DNA of 64,000 bases from Holdemania massiliensis (GTDB lineage: Bacteria; Bacillota_I; Bacilli_A; Erysipelotrichales; Erysipelotrichaceae): the NCBI RefSeq assembly GCF_022440805.1, contig NZ_JAKNTK010000001.1:1116001-1180000 (forward strand). Direction: 5' to 3'. The translations under genes were made by a program, and so were the position numbers. The notes under the pieces are model-generated. The model worked only from the letters and a program-made list of their open reading frames with translations, was not told where the DNA came from and did no database searches. This document shows positions 25,257 through 33,013 of this stretch, in pieces (the stretch's first letter is position 1; every line of letters begins with the position of its first letter).

Positions 25257-26636
25257 ATGAAAACAGTATGGAGTAAAACGCTGGGGGCAGAACGTGAAGC
25301 GTTATTTGCCTTCAATGAAGCGTATAAGCATTTTATTTCGGTCTGCAAGACGGAACGGGAATGCGTGAAAGAAACCGTTCGGCTGGCGGAAGAAAACGGT
25401 TACCGCAATCTGAATGTGGTGCTGGCAGCGAAAGAAAAAATTCAGGCCGGCGACAAGTTTTATGCGGTGAACAAAGATAAGGACATCGCGTTGTTTGTAA
25501 TCGGCAGTGAACCGCTGGAAGCAGGCATGAATATCGTTGGAGCGCATATTGACTCTCCACGCCTGGATCTGAAGCAGCACCCGATTTATGAAGATCAGGG
25601 ATTGACCTTGTTGGATACCCATTATTATGGCGGAATTAAGAAATATCAGTGGGTTGCTCATCCGATGGCTCTGCACGGCGTTGTCTTTAAGAAAGATGGC
25701 ACGCGGATTGATCTGAACATTGGGGAAGATGATAACGATCCGGTTGTCGGCATCAGTGATCTGTTGGTCCACTTGTCTGGGGATCAGATGCAGAAGACCG
25801 GCGCAAAGGTCGTCGAAGGGGAAGATCTAAATGTTTTGGTTGGAAGCATTCCGGCTGAATCGGACAAGGAAGAAAAAGAGCCCGTTAAAAAAGCGATCTT
25901 GGCTCTGTTAAAAGAAAAATACAACATTGAAGAGGATGATTTCCTTTCCGCTGAGATCGAAGTTGTTCCGGCCGGCAAGGCTCGTGATTATGGCTTAGAC
26001 CGCAGTCTGGTTCTGGGCTATGGACACGATGACCGGGTTTGTGCATATACTTCAGCATTGGCGACGTTCGCGATGGAAAATCCACAGCGTACCAGCGTCT
26101 GCCTGCTGGTGGATAAAGAAGAAGTGGGAAGCAATGGCGCCAGCGGCATGCATTCGCATTTCTTTGAGAACACCGTTGCGGAAATACTCAACGCGATGGG
26201 CGATTACAGCGAATTAAAAGTTCGCCGTGCTTTGCAGAACAGTAAAATGCTGAGCAGCGATGTCAGCGCGGGTTATGATCCGAACTATCCATCCGTGAAT
26301 GAAATGAAAAATACAGCATTTTTGGGAAAAGGTATTGTTTTCAACAAGTATACCGGCTCCCGCGGCAAGAGCGGATGCAATGATGCCAATCCGGAATTCA
26401 TCGCCGAGCTGCGCCGGATTATGGAGGAAGAGAATGTGATGTTCCAGACTGCTGAACTGGGACGTGTTGATCAGGGCGGCGGCGGAACCATCGCGTACAT
26501 TTTGGCCAACTACAACATGGAAGTCATTGACGCCGGGATTGCAGTGCAGAATATGCATGCGCCATGGGAAGTGGTTTCCAAGGCTGACGTGTATGAAGCT
26601 TACCGTGCCTACATTGCATTCTTGAAAAAAGCATAA
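25257..26636 (+). CDS. M18 family metallo-aminopeptidase
   Basis: A 459-residue M18 (aspartyl aminopeptidase/ApeA-type) cytoplasmic zinc enzyme that removes N-terminal residues from peptides. Zinc-ligand motifs are visible: 'NIVGAHIDSPRLDLK' (about residue 90), 'GYGHDDRVCAYTS' (about 257), 'LLVDKEEVGSNGASG' (about 284), and the terminal 'NMHAPWEVVSKADVYEAY'. The ATG at 25257 and a TTG directly before it (25254) are both possible starts; AGGAGG lies 7-10 bases upstream. It is a single-gene unit with its own promoter and terminator. Confidence 0.93.
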   Translation: MKTVWSKTLGAEREALFAFNEAYKHFISVCKTERECVKETVRLAEENGYRNLNVVLAAKEKIQAGDKFYAVNKDKDIALFVIGSEPLEAGMNIVGAHIDSPRLDLKQHPIYEDQGLTLLDTHYYGGIKKYQWVAHPMALHGVVFKKDGTRIDLNIGEDDNDPVVGISDLLVHLSGDQMQKTGAKVVEGEDLNVLVGSIPAESDKEEKEPVKKAILALLKEKYNIEEDDFLSAEIEVVPAGKARDYGLDRSLVLGYGHDDRVCAYTSALATFAMENPQRTSVCLLVDKEEVGSNGASGMHSHFFENTVAEILNAMGDYSELKVRRALQNSKMLSSDVSAGYDPNYPSVNEMKNTAFLGKGIVFNKYTGSRGKSGCNDANPEFIAELRRIMEEENVMFQTAELGRVDQGGGGTIAYILANYNMEVIDAGIAVQNMHAPWEVVSKADVYEAYRAYIAFLKKA

Positions 26637-26681
26637 TCGGATTTATTGCCGATCCTCAATTCCAAAAACATAAACTAAAGA

Positions 26682-26725
26682 AAAGGTCATCATTAGAATG
26701 AACAAAGCTAAGGATGGCCTTTTTT
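26682..26725 (+). terminator. Terminator of the aminopeptidase gene
   Basis: AAAGGTCATC pairs with GATGGCCTTT (one T-G pair), followed by a T-run at 26720-26725. Confidence 0.8.
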
Positions 26726-26871
26726 GATTTGTAAGCACAATGTATTCCTGTTCTGTTTTCTTTGTGTGATAATAGTTGAAGGATAGGGCATAACGAATGC
26801 CAACCGTCTTATCACTTACTTTAGAAATTCAGTATTGATGGATAAAGGCAGAAAAAAGAGGTGACCAGTCT

Positions 26872-28125
26872 ATGGCTTATAGTGAATTGGTGAAAAATTT
26901 CAGCAGAATAAGGGATTATATGCGAGAGTTTTACGTTTACGGATTTAAAAGCAGAAATGAATTTACCAAGAAAAGTGGACGCTCTTATGATGACGAAAAA
27001 CGGCGTTTAGAAAGCTGGCTCAATGATTATATGCAATTTAGACAGACCGCGGAGGGGAAAAATGTCTTTCTCTCGATTGATACACGGGTTACAAAACATA
27101 ATCCACTTTACAAAGCGTGGAAAACCAAGAGCTTTACTGAGGGGGATATCACACTTCATTTTATCCTGATGGATATTCTCAATTCTGCGGATCATCCGTT
27201 ATCGTTTAATTCGATCAGGGAACAGATTGATGAATATCTATTGGACTTCGAAGAGCCTAGATTTTTCGATGAATCCACAGTGCGCAAAAAGCTCAATGAA
27301 TACATTCGGGAAGGAATTGTGGTTGGCGAAATGTGCGGCAAGAAGAAAGTATATCATGCAGCGGATCCAGCTCCGTTGCTGGATGCCGATGCGGTTCATT
27401 TCTTTTCAGAAGTTGCGCCTTGTGGAGTAATGGGTTCTTTTCTTTTAGACAAATTGGAAAATCATGAAGATCACTTGGCTTTTAAGCATCACTATATCAC
27501 CGACACAATGGACAGTGAAATCCTCTGTGATATATTTAGCGCCATTCATGGGAAAAACGCAATGATGTTGAAAATGATGAATCGGCATAAAGCGCAACTC
27601 AGTGAGAACACGGTGATCCCGTTAAAAGTGATGATCAGCGTGCAAAATGGACGTCAATATCTTATGGCCTATTCCTTCCGATTTCGACGCATTTCAGCCT
27701 ACCGAATCGACAATATTGTTGCGGTGCAGATCAATGAGGTCAGTGATCGTTTCGATGAACTGCGAGCAAAGCTGGAAGGCATGCTTCCCCATATTTGGGG
27801 AGTCAGTACGCAAGGCGGATCGAACATTCGAATGGAACATGTTGAATTTACTATTCGCTATACAGAGCAGGAGCAGCATATACCAAGACGGCTTGAAAGA
27901 GAGAAGCGCTGCGGCACCGTCGAACAGCTGGACTCGCATTCCAGCCGATTCAGCGCGGATGTTTATGATGTCAGTGAATTGATCCCTTGGATCCGAACCT
28001 TTCTTTGCCGTATTACGGAATTCAGCTTTTCTAATAAAACATTAGAAAAGCAGTTTAAAGAGGATCTTGAAGAGATGTATAAGCTTTATGGCTTAGAAGA
28101 GGAGGAGAACCATGCTTTTCAATGA
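26872..28125 (+). CDS. WYL-domain transcriptional regulator, first of a pair
   Basis: A 417-residue regulator. The N-terminal half contains winged-helix-like segments ('ITLHFILMDILNSADHPLSFNSIREQIDEYL' region, residues about 90-130, and 'STVRKKLNEYIREGIVVGE', about 140-160). The centre, from about residue 225, resembles a WYL domain ('VIPLKVMISVQNGRQYLMAYSFRFRRISAYRIDNI'), where R/Y-F-R residues would bind a nucleic-acid or nucleotide ligand. WYL regulators often control DNA or RNA stress and defence loci. It overlaps the second WYL gene by 14 bases and lies upstream of the DUF2828-RtcB genes, so it probably senses RNA damage products (inference). A TGTGATAAT element at 26765-26773 may be its -10 region. 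Confidence 0.8.
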   Translation: MAYSELVKNFSRIRDYMREFYVYGFKSRNEFTKKSGRSYDDEKRRLESWLNDYMQFRQTAEGKNVFLSIDTRVTKHNPLYKAWKTKSFTEGDITLHFILMDILNSADHPLSFNSIREQIDEYLLDFEEPRFFDESTVRKKLNEYIREGIVVGEMCGKKKVYHAADPAPLLDADAVHFFSEVAPCGVMGSFLLDKLENHEDHLAFKHHYITDTMDSEILCDIFSAIHGKNAMMLKMMNRHKAQLSENTVIPLKVMISVQNGRQYLMAYSFRFRRISAYRIDNIVAVQINEVSDRFDELRAKLEGMLPHIWGVSTQGGSNIRMEHVEFTIRYTEQEQHIPRRLEREKRCGTVEQLDSHSSRFSADVYDVSELIPWIRTFLCRITEFSFSNKTLEKQFKEDLEEMYKLYGLEEEENHAFQ

Positions 28126-29023
28126 ACTATACAGCGCCTATTACAATACGGTTGCAGCTCTGCTGAAGCAAGCCATGGATCATCCACTTTCCGATTCAGA
28201 GTTGAGCGAAATCATCCATCAACATGCGTTTGAAGAGAGTGAGCTTTATATTCGTCCGGCATTGAAAGATCAGCGGTGGCAGCTGATTCAGACAGAGGGG
28301 ACAACCTGCCTCAAGAAAGTCCCGTCCATGCCGCTTACAACGTTACAGAAACAATGGTTAAAGGCGATCGGCATGGATGTGCGAATGCGTCTGTTTACTG
28401 AGGATACTTTTGATTTTCCTGATGTTGAGCCCTTGTTTATGCCTGATGATATTTTGATCTTTGATCAATATTCTGATGGCGATGATTATCAAAGTGAAAC
28501 GTATATCAAAAATTTTCGAATTCTCTTACAGGCGATTCGTACACATACGCCATTAAGTATTGTGCAGGAAAACAAACATGGACAAAAACTGACCGTTTTA
28601 ATTCAGCCAGATTATTTAGAATACTCACAAAAAGATGATAAGTTTAGGCTGATTGGCGCAGGAAGCTACTTGGGGAATACAATTAACTTAGCGAGGATTA
28701 TCAGCTGTCAACCGATCAAGGAGAATCCCCCGACGGATTTAAGAAAAAGAAATCCGTTAAAGCTGAGGAGTGTAATCTTTGAACTTGTCGATCAAAGAAA
28801 TGCTTTGGAAAGAGTGTTAATGCATTTTGCTCATTTCAAGAAACGGGTTCAAAAAATAGATGTGAATCACTATGAGGTTACTTTATTCTACGATAAGGAG
28901 GATGAAACAGAGATTGTGATTCGGATTCTTTCCTTTGGACCTTTGCTCAAAGTGAGAGCACCCGCTCATTTTGTGAATTTGATAAAACAAAGATTAATCG
29001 ATCAGAGAAGCTGCGGAATTTGA
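28112..29023 (+). CDS. WYL-domain transcriptional regulator, second of a pair
   Basis: A 303-residue protein paired with the preceding WYL regulator. A WYL-like segment runs from about residue 150: 'TPLSIVQENKHGQKLTVLIQ', 'DYLEYSQKDDKFRLIGAG' and 'INLARIISCQPI', followed by a C-terminal extension ('HYEVTLFYDKEDETEIVIRIL') like the WCX domain of WYL proteins. Its N-terminal helix-turn-helix is not obvious. ATG 28112 follows GAGGAGG within the end of the first gene. The two proteins may form a hetero-oligomer. The gene ends in a terminator that separates it from the structured RNA and the repair genes. Confidence 0.78.
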   Translation: MLFNELYSAYYNTVAALLKQAMDHPLSDSELSEIIHQHAFEESELYIRPALKDQRWQLIQTEGTTCLKKVPSMPLTTLQKQWLKAIGMDVRMRLFTEDTFDFPDVEPLFMPDDILIFDQYSDGDDYQSETYIKNFRILLQAIRTHTPLSIVQENKHGQKLTVLIQPDYLEYSQKDDKFRLIGAGSYLGNTINLARIISCQPIKENPPTDLRKRNPLKLRSVIFELVDQRNALERVLMHFAHFKKRVQKIDVNHYEVTLFYDKEDETEIVIRILSFGPLLKVRAPAHFVNLIKQRLIDQRSCGI

Positions 29024-29041
29024 AAGTTCGCAGCTTTTTTT
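29008..29041 (+). terminator. Terminator of the WYL gene pair
   Basis: AAGCTGCG (29008-29015, within the last codons) pairs with CGCAGCTT (29029-29036) and is followed by a T-run to 29041. Confidence 0.85.
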
Positions 29042-29065
29042 CCATGATTAAAAGACATTGCATTG

Positions 29066-29082
29066 TTACAATAGAGTTGTAA
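29066..29082. promoter_or_regulatory. Operator-like inverted repeat upstream of the structured RNA
   Basis: TTACAA-TAGAG-TTGTAA, a perfect dyad with a 5-base centre. It contains TACAAT (29067-29072), a good -10 candidate, and precedes the structured RNA by about 60 bases. It is a candidate site for the adjacent WYL regulators. Confidence 0.5.
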
Positions 29083-29141
29083 TTAGAACGGACATCGTCG
29101 TGATCAAAGTGATCGTTGGAGGATGAATGATCTGATTTAAC

Positions 29142-29303
29142 GAAAGACGCTTACCGCAAAGATACAATTAAAATGAAAAAAGAATCGGATATGGGATTCT
29201 TAGTAAGTTCAGCGTCTTGTCTGTAAAAGGCACCTGCAGCAATTTCAATGGCAAAAGAAAGCATTTCAATTTCTTTACAGGTTCGATTCCGAAGAGGTGC
29301 CTT
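29142..29303 (+). ncRNA. Candidate Y-RNA-like RNA with a tRNA-like 3' module
   Basis: This intergenic stretch has two structured parts. Part one (29144-29218) is a long interrupted helix: AAGACGC with GCGTCTT, TTAC with GTAA, and a terminal hairpin AAGAATC/GATTCTT around an 8-base loop; unpaired bases 29155-29179 form a large internal loop. Part two (29227-29303, 77 bases) looks like a tRNA: a 9-bp acceptor-like stem AAGGCACCT/AGGTGCCTT, a 7-bp anticodon-like arm AAAGAAA/TTTCTTT with a 9-base loop, and GGTTCGATTCC, an exact T-loop (TTCGATT) ending six bases before the acceptor 3' strand. Only two T-stem pairs remain and there is no clear D-arm or CCA, so it is not a normal tRNA. Bacterial Y RNAs that bind Ro-type proteins combine exactly such elements, and the next gene encodes a Ro60-like protein. 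Boundaries are approximate. Confidence 0.65.
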
Positions 29304-29338
29304 GTTTAATCATAAAATGAAAAGGGAGAGTGATGATC

Positions 29339-30829
29339 ATGTTGGCAACATTGAAGGAAGAAACAAATAAGACGGTGACAGAAAATGGCGCGGCGGCTTA
29401 TGCTACGACAGGCTCAGATTGTCTGGATTTGTTTGCGGTTTTGGGAGCATTGCGGCGCGAGTCGGAAAAGATAAAGATTGCTTATTTTGTCCGTGCTTAT
29501 ACGGAAAATCCGGATTTGGCCATGAAGATCCTCTTTTTTGCCCGAGATATCCGTGGTGGATTAGGGGAAAGAAGCTTGTTTCGTACGCTTCTCTTTTGGC
29601 TCGCTGTGAATGAGCCGGACTCCGTTATAAAGAATATTCCGTATGTCGCAGAAGTTGGACGTTATGATGATTTGTTAATTTTGATGGAAACCCCTTGTGA
29701 GAAAGCGATGCTCGCTTATCTGCATTGTCAGTGGGAGAAAGATATCGTTGCTTTACAAAGAAATGGAAAAGTTTCCTTGTTGGGGAAATGGCTACCTTCG
29801 ATCAATGCCTCTAATCCTCAGACAGTTTGCGATGCCAAACGCATCGCCAAAGCATTTCACCTATCTCAGGCAGAATATCGCAAGACCGTGGTTGCTTTAC
29901 GTCGACAAATCAACATTCTTGAGAATTATCTGCGTGAAAAAGATTATACGTTTGACTATGCAAAGCAGCCTTCTCAGGCGATGTATAAATATCGCCAAGC
30001 ATTTTTACGGAATGACGCTGAACGCTATCACAATTTTGTGGAAAGGGTTATGGCAGGTCAAGTTCGGATGCATGCCGATAACCTCGCTCCTTATCAATTG
30101 GTTGAACCTTATCTGAGTAGCGATTGGCAAAGCAATAAAAGCAACTTCATGAAGCCGATGACACCGGAAGAGAAACGTGTTCTTAATGCTGCCTGGGCAA
30201 GCTTGCCGGATTATAGTAATGAGGAAAATATTTTGCCGGTGATTGATACCTCGGGTTCGATGTACTGGTCGGGGAAGCCGCTTGCGGCCGCCGTGGCACT
30301 GTCTTTAGGGTTATATATCGCAGAACATAATCAGGGTTTGTTTCACAATCATCTTTTAACATTCTCCAACCGACCGCACTTTATCGAGATCCAAGGAAAA
30401 ACGTTTGCGGACAGACTGCGCTATGTTACCTCGTTGAATGAGGTTGCCAATACAAATTTAGAAGCAGTATTCAACCTGATTCTAAAAACGGCAGTGAAGC
30501 ATCAGCTCCCTCAGGAGGAACTGCCTTCCAAATTAGTGCTGATTTCCGATATGGAATTTGATTGTTGCATTGAAAAACCATCTATGCCTAACTTTGAAAA
30601 TGCAAAAATGAAGTATGCTGTAGCCGGATATCAGCTGCCCGGCATTGTTTTTTGGAATGTTGCTTCACGTCATCGTCACCAGCCGCTAAAGATGAATGAA
30701 CAGGGTGCAATCTTGGTTTCCGGCGCAGTCCCTAAAATCTTTTCCATGATTGCTGGGGGTACTTTCTCCCCTTACCAATGGATGATGGAGGTTCTGGAGA
30801 ATGAGCGTTATTCTCGAATTGTAGCTTAA
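29339..30829 (+). CDS. DUF2828 / Ro60-like vWA-domain protein
   Basis: A 496-residue protein. Residues about 20-270 are helical and TROVE-like ('SDCLDLFAVLGALR', 'FFARDIRGGLGERSLFR', 'LLGKWLPSINASN'), matching DUF2828. Residues about 290-490 are a von Willebrand A domain with the MIDAS motif DTSGSM (about residue 302). Eukaryotic Ro60 has the same layout of a helical-repeat ring plus vWA and binds misfolded RNAs and Y RNAs. It lies directly after a tRNA-like structured RNA and before RtcB, so it likely scaffolds RNA for repair or decay (inference). Three in-frame starts exist (GTG 29330, ATG 29333, ATG 29339); ATG 29339 gives the best spacing from AGGGAG. Confidence 0.82.
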   Translation: MLATLKEETNKTVTENGAAAYATTGSDCLDLFAVLGALRRESEKIKIAYFVRAYTENPDLAMKILFFARDIRGGLGERSLFRTLLFWLAVNEPDSVIKNIPYVAEVGRYDDLLILMETPCEKAMLAYLHCQWEKDIVALQRNGKVSLLGKWLPSINASNPQTVCDAKRIAKAFHLSQAEYRKTVVALRRQINILENYLREKDYTFDYAKQPSQAMYKYRQAFLRNDAERYHNFVERVMAGQVRMHADNLAPYQLVEPYLSSDWQSNKSNFMKPMTPEEKRVLNAAWASLPDYSNEENILPVIDTSGSMYWSGKPLAAAVALSLGLYIAEHNQGLFHNHLLTFSNRPHFIEIQGKTFADRLRYVTSLNEVANTNLEAVFNLILKTAVKHQLPQEELPSKLVLISDMEFDCCIEKPSMPNFENAKMKYAVAGYQLPGIVFWNVASRHRHQPLKMNEQGAILVSGAVPKIFSMIAGGTFSPYQWMMEVLENERYSRIVA

Positions 30830-30843
30830 AAATAACAGGCGAA

Positions 30844-30856
30844 GATCACCGTGATC
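30844..30856. repeat. GATCAC-C-GTGATC palindrome before rtcB
   Basis: A perfect 13-bp dyad in the 52-base gap before rtcB. A related dyad GATCA-AAG-TGATC occurs at 29102-29114 upstream of the structured RNA. The shared GTGATC cores suggest a common binding site or RNA hairpin. Confidence 0.4.
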
Positions 30857-30881
30857 AGCAGCTTGAAAAGGAGGAAAGAAG

Positions 30882-32123
30882 ATGTTTGAAATTAAAGGAA
30901 AAGTGAATACAGCGATTTGTTATGCCAAGGTCGTCGAGTCGGGGGCCATTGATCAGATTCGCAGAATGTGTGACTATGCTTTAACACAGGATAGTCAAAT
31001 AAGAATTATGCCGGATGTCCATGAAGGCAAAGGCTGCACGATTGGAACGACCATGACGGTTTTAGATAAGGTATGTCCGAATATCGTCGGCGTGGATATC
31101 GGCTGTGGGATGTATACCGTAAAGCTGAAGGAAAAAGAACTAGATTTTGAAAAAATTGATGAAGTCTGCCATCGCATTCCTTCCGGCATGAATGTCTGGG
31201 AAGGTCGGAAGGAACATTTTGATTTGACGCAGCTTCGGTGTTATCGTTCACTAAGAGATACCCGTCGTTTAGAGCGTTCGCTGGGAACACTCGGCGGAGG
31301 AAATCATTTCATTGAAATTGATCGTGCAACAGAGGGGAGCTATTTTCTCATCATTCATTCTGGAAGCCGAAATCTTGGAAAGCAAGTTGCGGAATTCTAT
31401 CAGCAGTTGGCCGTGGATCTGCATATGGGAAAAGAGGGTTACTACAAGCAACGGGAAGAGATCATTAGAACCTATAAGGAATTGGGGAAAAGATCGGAAA
31501 TCCAGTCAGCCTTAAAAGCATTGAAAGATTCGTATGAAACTCAGTCCTTGCTTGTTCCGGAAGATCTCTGTTGGCTGTATGGTTCGTTTCTGGACGATTA
31601 TCTGCATGATGTTGAAATCTGTCAGATCTTTGCCCGCCGTAACCGTGAACGAATGGCAGAAATTTTTCTCGATCAGACGGGAATGACCAATTTGGAAGCC
31701 TTTCATACGATTCATAATTATATTGATACACAGGAAATGATTTTGCGCAAAGGGGCAATTGCAGCTCACCATGCGGAAAAAGTGCTGATTCCCATCAATA
31801 TGCGCGATGGATCCATTCTTGCTCTAGGAAAAGGCAATGCAGAATGGAATTATTCCGCACCCCATGGAGCGGGGCGCATCATGTCTCGTGCTCAAGCAAG
31901 AGCATCACTGGATCTAAAAGATTATGAAGCATCCATGCAAGGAATTTATACAACGTCGGTCAATAAAAAAACGATTGATGAAGCGCCGATGGCTTACAAA
32001 TCATTGGAGGATATTTTGGATGTGGTACGAGAATCCGTGGAAGTTATTGATATCATGAAGCCGGTTTATAACTTTAAAGCATCCGATGAACAGCCAACCT
32101 GGAAAAAGCAGAAGGAGGGATAA
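30882..32123 (+). CDS. rtcB: RtcB family RNA-splicing/repair ligase
   Basis: A 413-residue RtcB, which joins RNA 2',3'-cyclic-phosphate or 3'-phosphate ends to 5'-OH ends using GTP and Mn. Metal and catalytic motifs are present: 'MPDVHEGKGCTIGTTM' (about residue 45), VGVDIGCGM (about 68, metal Cys), GGGNHFIEI (about 140), 'IIHSGSRNLG' (about 158) and 'APHGAGRIMSR' near residue 326, whose His is guanylylated. RBS AAGGAGG is eight bases upstream. It is followed one base after its stop codon by a nucleotidyltransferase gene. Such ligases act on stress- or toxin-cleaved tRNA. No archease gene is present in the window. Confidence 0.93.
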   Translation: MFEIKGKVNTAICYAKVVESGAIDQIRRMCDYALTQDSQIRIMPDVHEGKGCTIGTTMTVLDKVCPNIVGVDIGCGMYTVKLKEKELDFEKIDEVCHRIPSGMNVWEGRKEHFDLTQLRCYRSLRDTRRLERSLGTLGGGNHFIEIDRATEGSYFLIIHSGSRNLGKQVAEFYQQLAVDLHMGKEGYYKQREEIIRTYKELGKRSEIQSALKALKDSYETQSLLVPEDLCWLYGSFLDDYLHDVEICQIFARRNRERMAEIFLDQTGMTNLEAFHTIHNYIDTQEMILRKGAIAAHHAEKVLIPINMRDGSILALGKGNAEWNYSAPHGAGRIMSRAQARASLDLKDYEASMQGIYTTSVNKKTIDEAPMAYKSLEDILDVVRESVEVIDIMKPVYNFKASDEQPTWKKQKEG

Positions 32124-32124
32124 G

Positions 32125-32883
32125 ATGAAAAAGCAAATCATAACTAAGCTGCATAACTTAGAAGCAAAAGAAAATATCAAAATCTTACTTGCTGTAGAAT
32201 CTGGAAGCCGAGCTTGGGGCTTTGCTTCACCAGACAGTGATTATGACGTTCGATTCATTTATGTTCGCCCGCAAGAAGAATATTTAAAGCTTGAAAAAAG
32301 ACGCGATGTCATTGAGTTGCCGATCGAGGAAGAGCTGGATATCAATGGATGGGATCTTCAGAAAACGTTAAGGCTTCTGCATAAGTCAAATCCTACGTTA
32401 TGGGAATGGGCTTATTCACCGATTATTTATCTGGAAACTGACTTTTTAGAAACCTGCCAAAATGAAATGAACGCTTACTTCTCAGTAAAACGAAGTCTGT
32501 ATCATTATCTCAGCATGGCAGAAAAAAATTATCGTGAATATCTAAGGAAAGACGATGTCAGAATGAAGAAGTATTTTTATGTCTTAAGACCGGTTCTTGC
32601 TTGCCGCTGGCTTCTTAACCGAAAAACCCCACCACCCGTCTTATTTACAGAACTATTGGCAGCCGAGCTTCCCACCACGCTTGAGACTGAGATTTATTCC
32701 CTTTTAGAATTAAAACAGCATTCACCAGAAGTTAAGATTATTCCACGAATTGACAAACTCAATGCTTATCTGGATATCTCCGTTGCTGAAATAAAAAAGG
32801 AATTACAGAGGATGGATGAATCTCCGGTGGCCGATTGGAAAGAACTGAATGCCTGGTTTCTTCGGGAATTGGATAAGAATTAA
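32125..32883 (+). CDS. RlaP/YcgL-like nucleotidyltransferase
   Basis: A 252-residue member of the predicted nucleotidyltransferase group related to DNA polymerase beta (COG3541 type). The active-site motif is 'SGSRAWGFASPDSDYDVRF' (about residues 23-41), with the metal-binding D-x-D in SDYDVRF. The helical C-terminus includes 'LRPVLACRWLL', usual for this family. ATG 32125 follows GAAGGAGGG and is separated from rtcB by one base, so the two are co-translated. Proteins of this family are recurrently linked to RtcB and Ro-like genes and have been proposed to modify RNA ends; the precise reaction is not known. Confidence 0.82.
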   Translation: MKKQIITKLHNLEAKENIKILLAVESGSRAWGFASPDSDYDVRFIYVRPQEEYLKLEKRRDVIELPIEEELDINGWDLQKTLRLLHKSNPTLWEWAYSPIIYLETDFLETCQNEMNAYFSVKRSLYHYLSMAEKNYREYLRKDDVRMKKYFYVLRPVLACRWLLNRKTPPPVLFTELLAAELPTTLETEIYSLLELKQHSPEVKIIPRIDKLNAYLDISVAEIKKELQRMDESPVADWKELNAWFLRELDKN

Positions 32884-32961
32884 GTTATAAAGGCAAAAAA
32901 AGTGAGCGCTTTTTGCTTCTTAATTAAAATGGAGGAAGGGCTCAAATTTAACACTTCAAAT

Positions 32962-33013
32962 AAAAAAATCGGAGTGCGGTATCCATTCAGGAAACAGCAT
33001 TTCCGATTTTTTT
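32962..33013. terminator. Bidirectional terminator between convergent genes
   Basis: AAAAAAATCGGA (32962-32973) pairs with TCCGATTTTTTT (33002-33013). The A-run and T-run allow termination on both strands; it also contains the stop region of the symporter gene. Confidence 0.85.

Noticed and set aside
29227..29303. A genuine tRNA gene
   Set aside because: T-loop and acceptor-like stem are present, but only two T-stem pairs, no D-arm, an enlarged anticodon-like loop and no CCA end.
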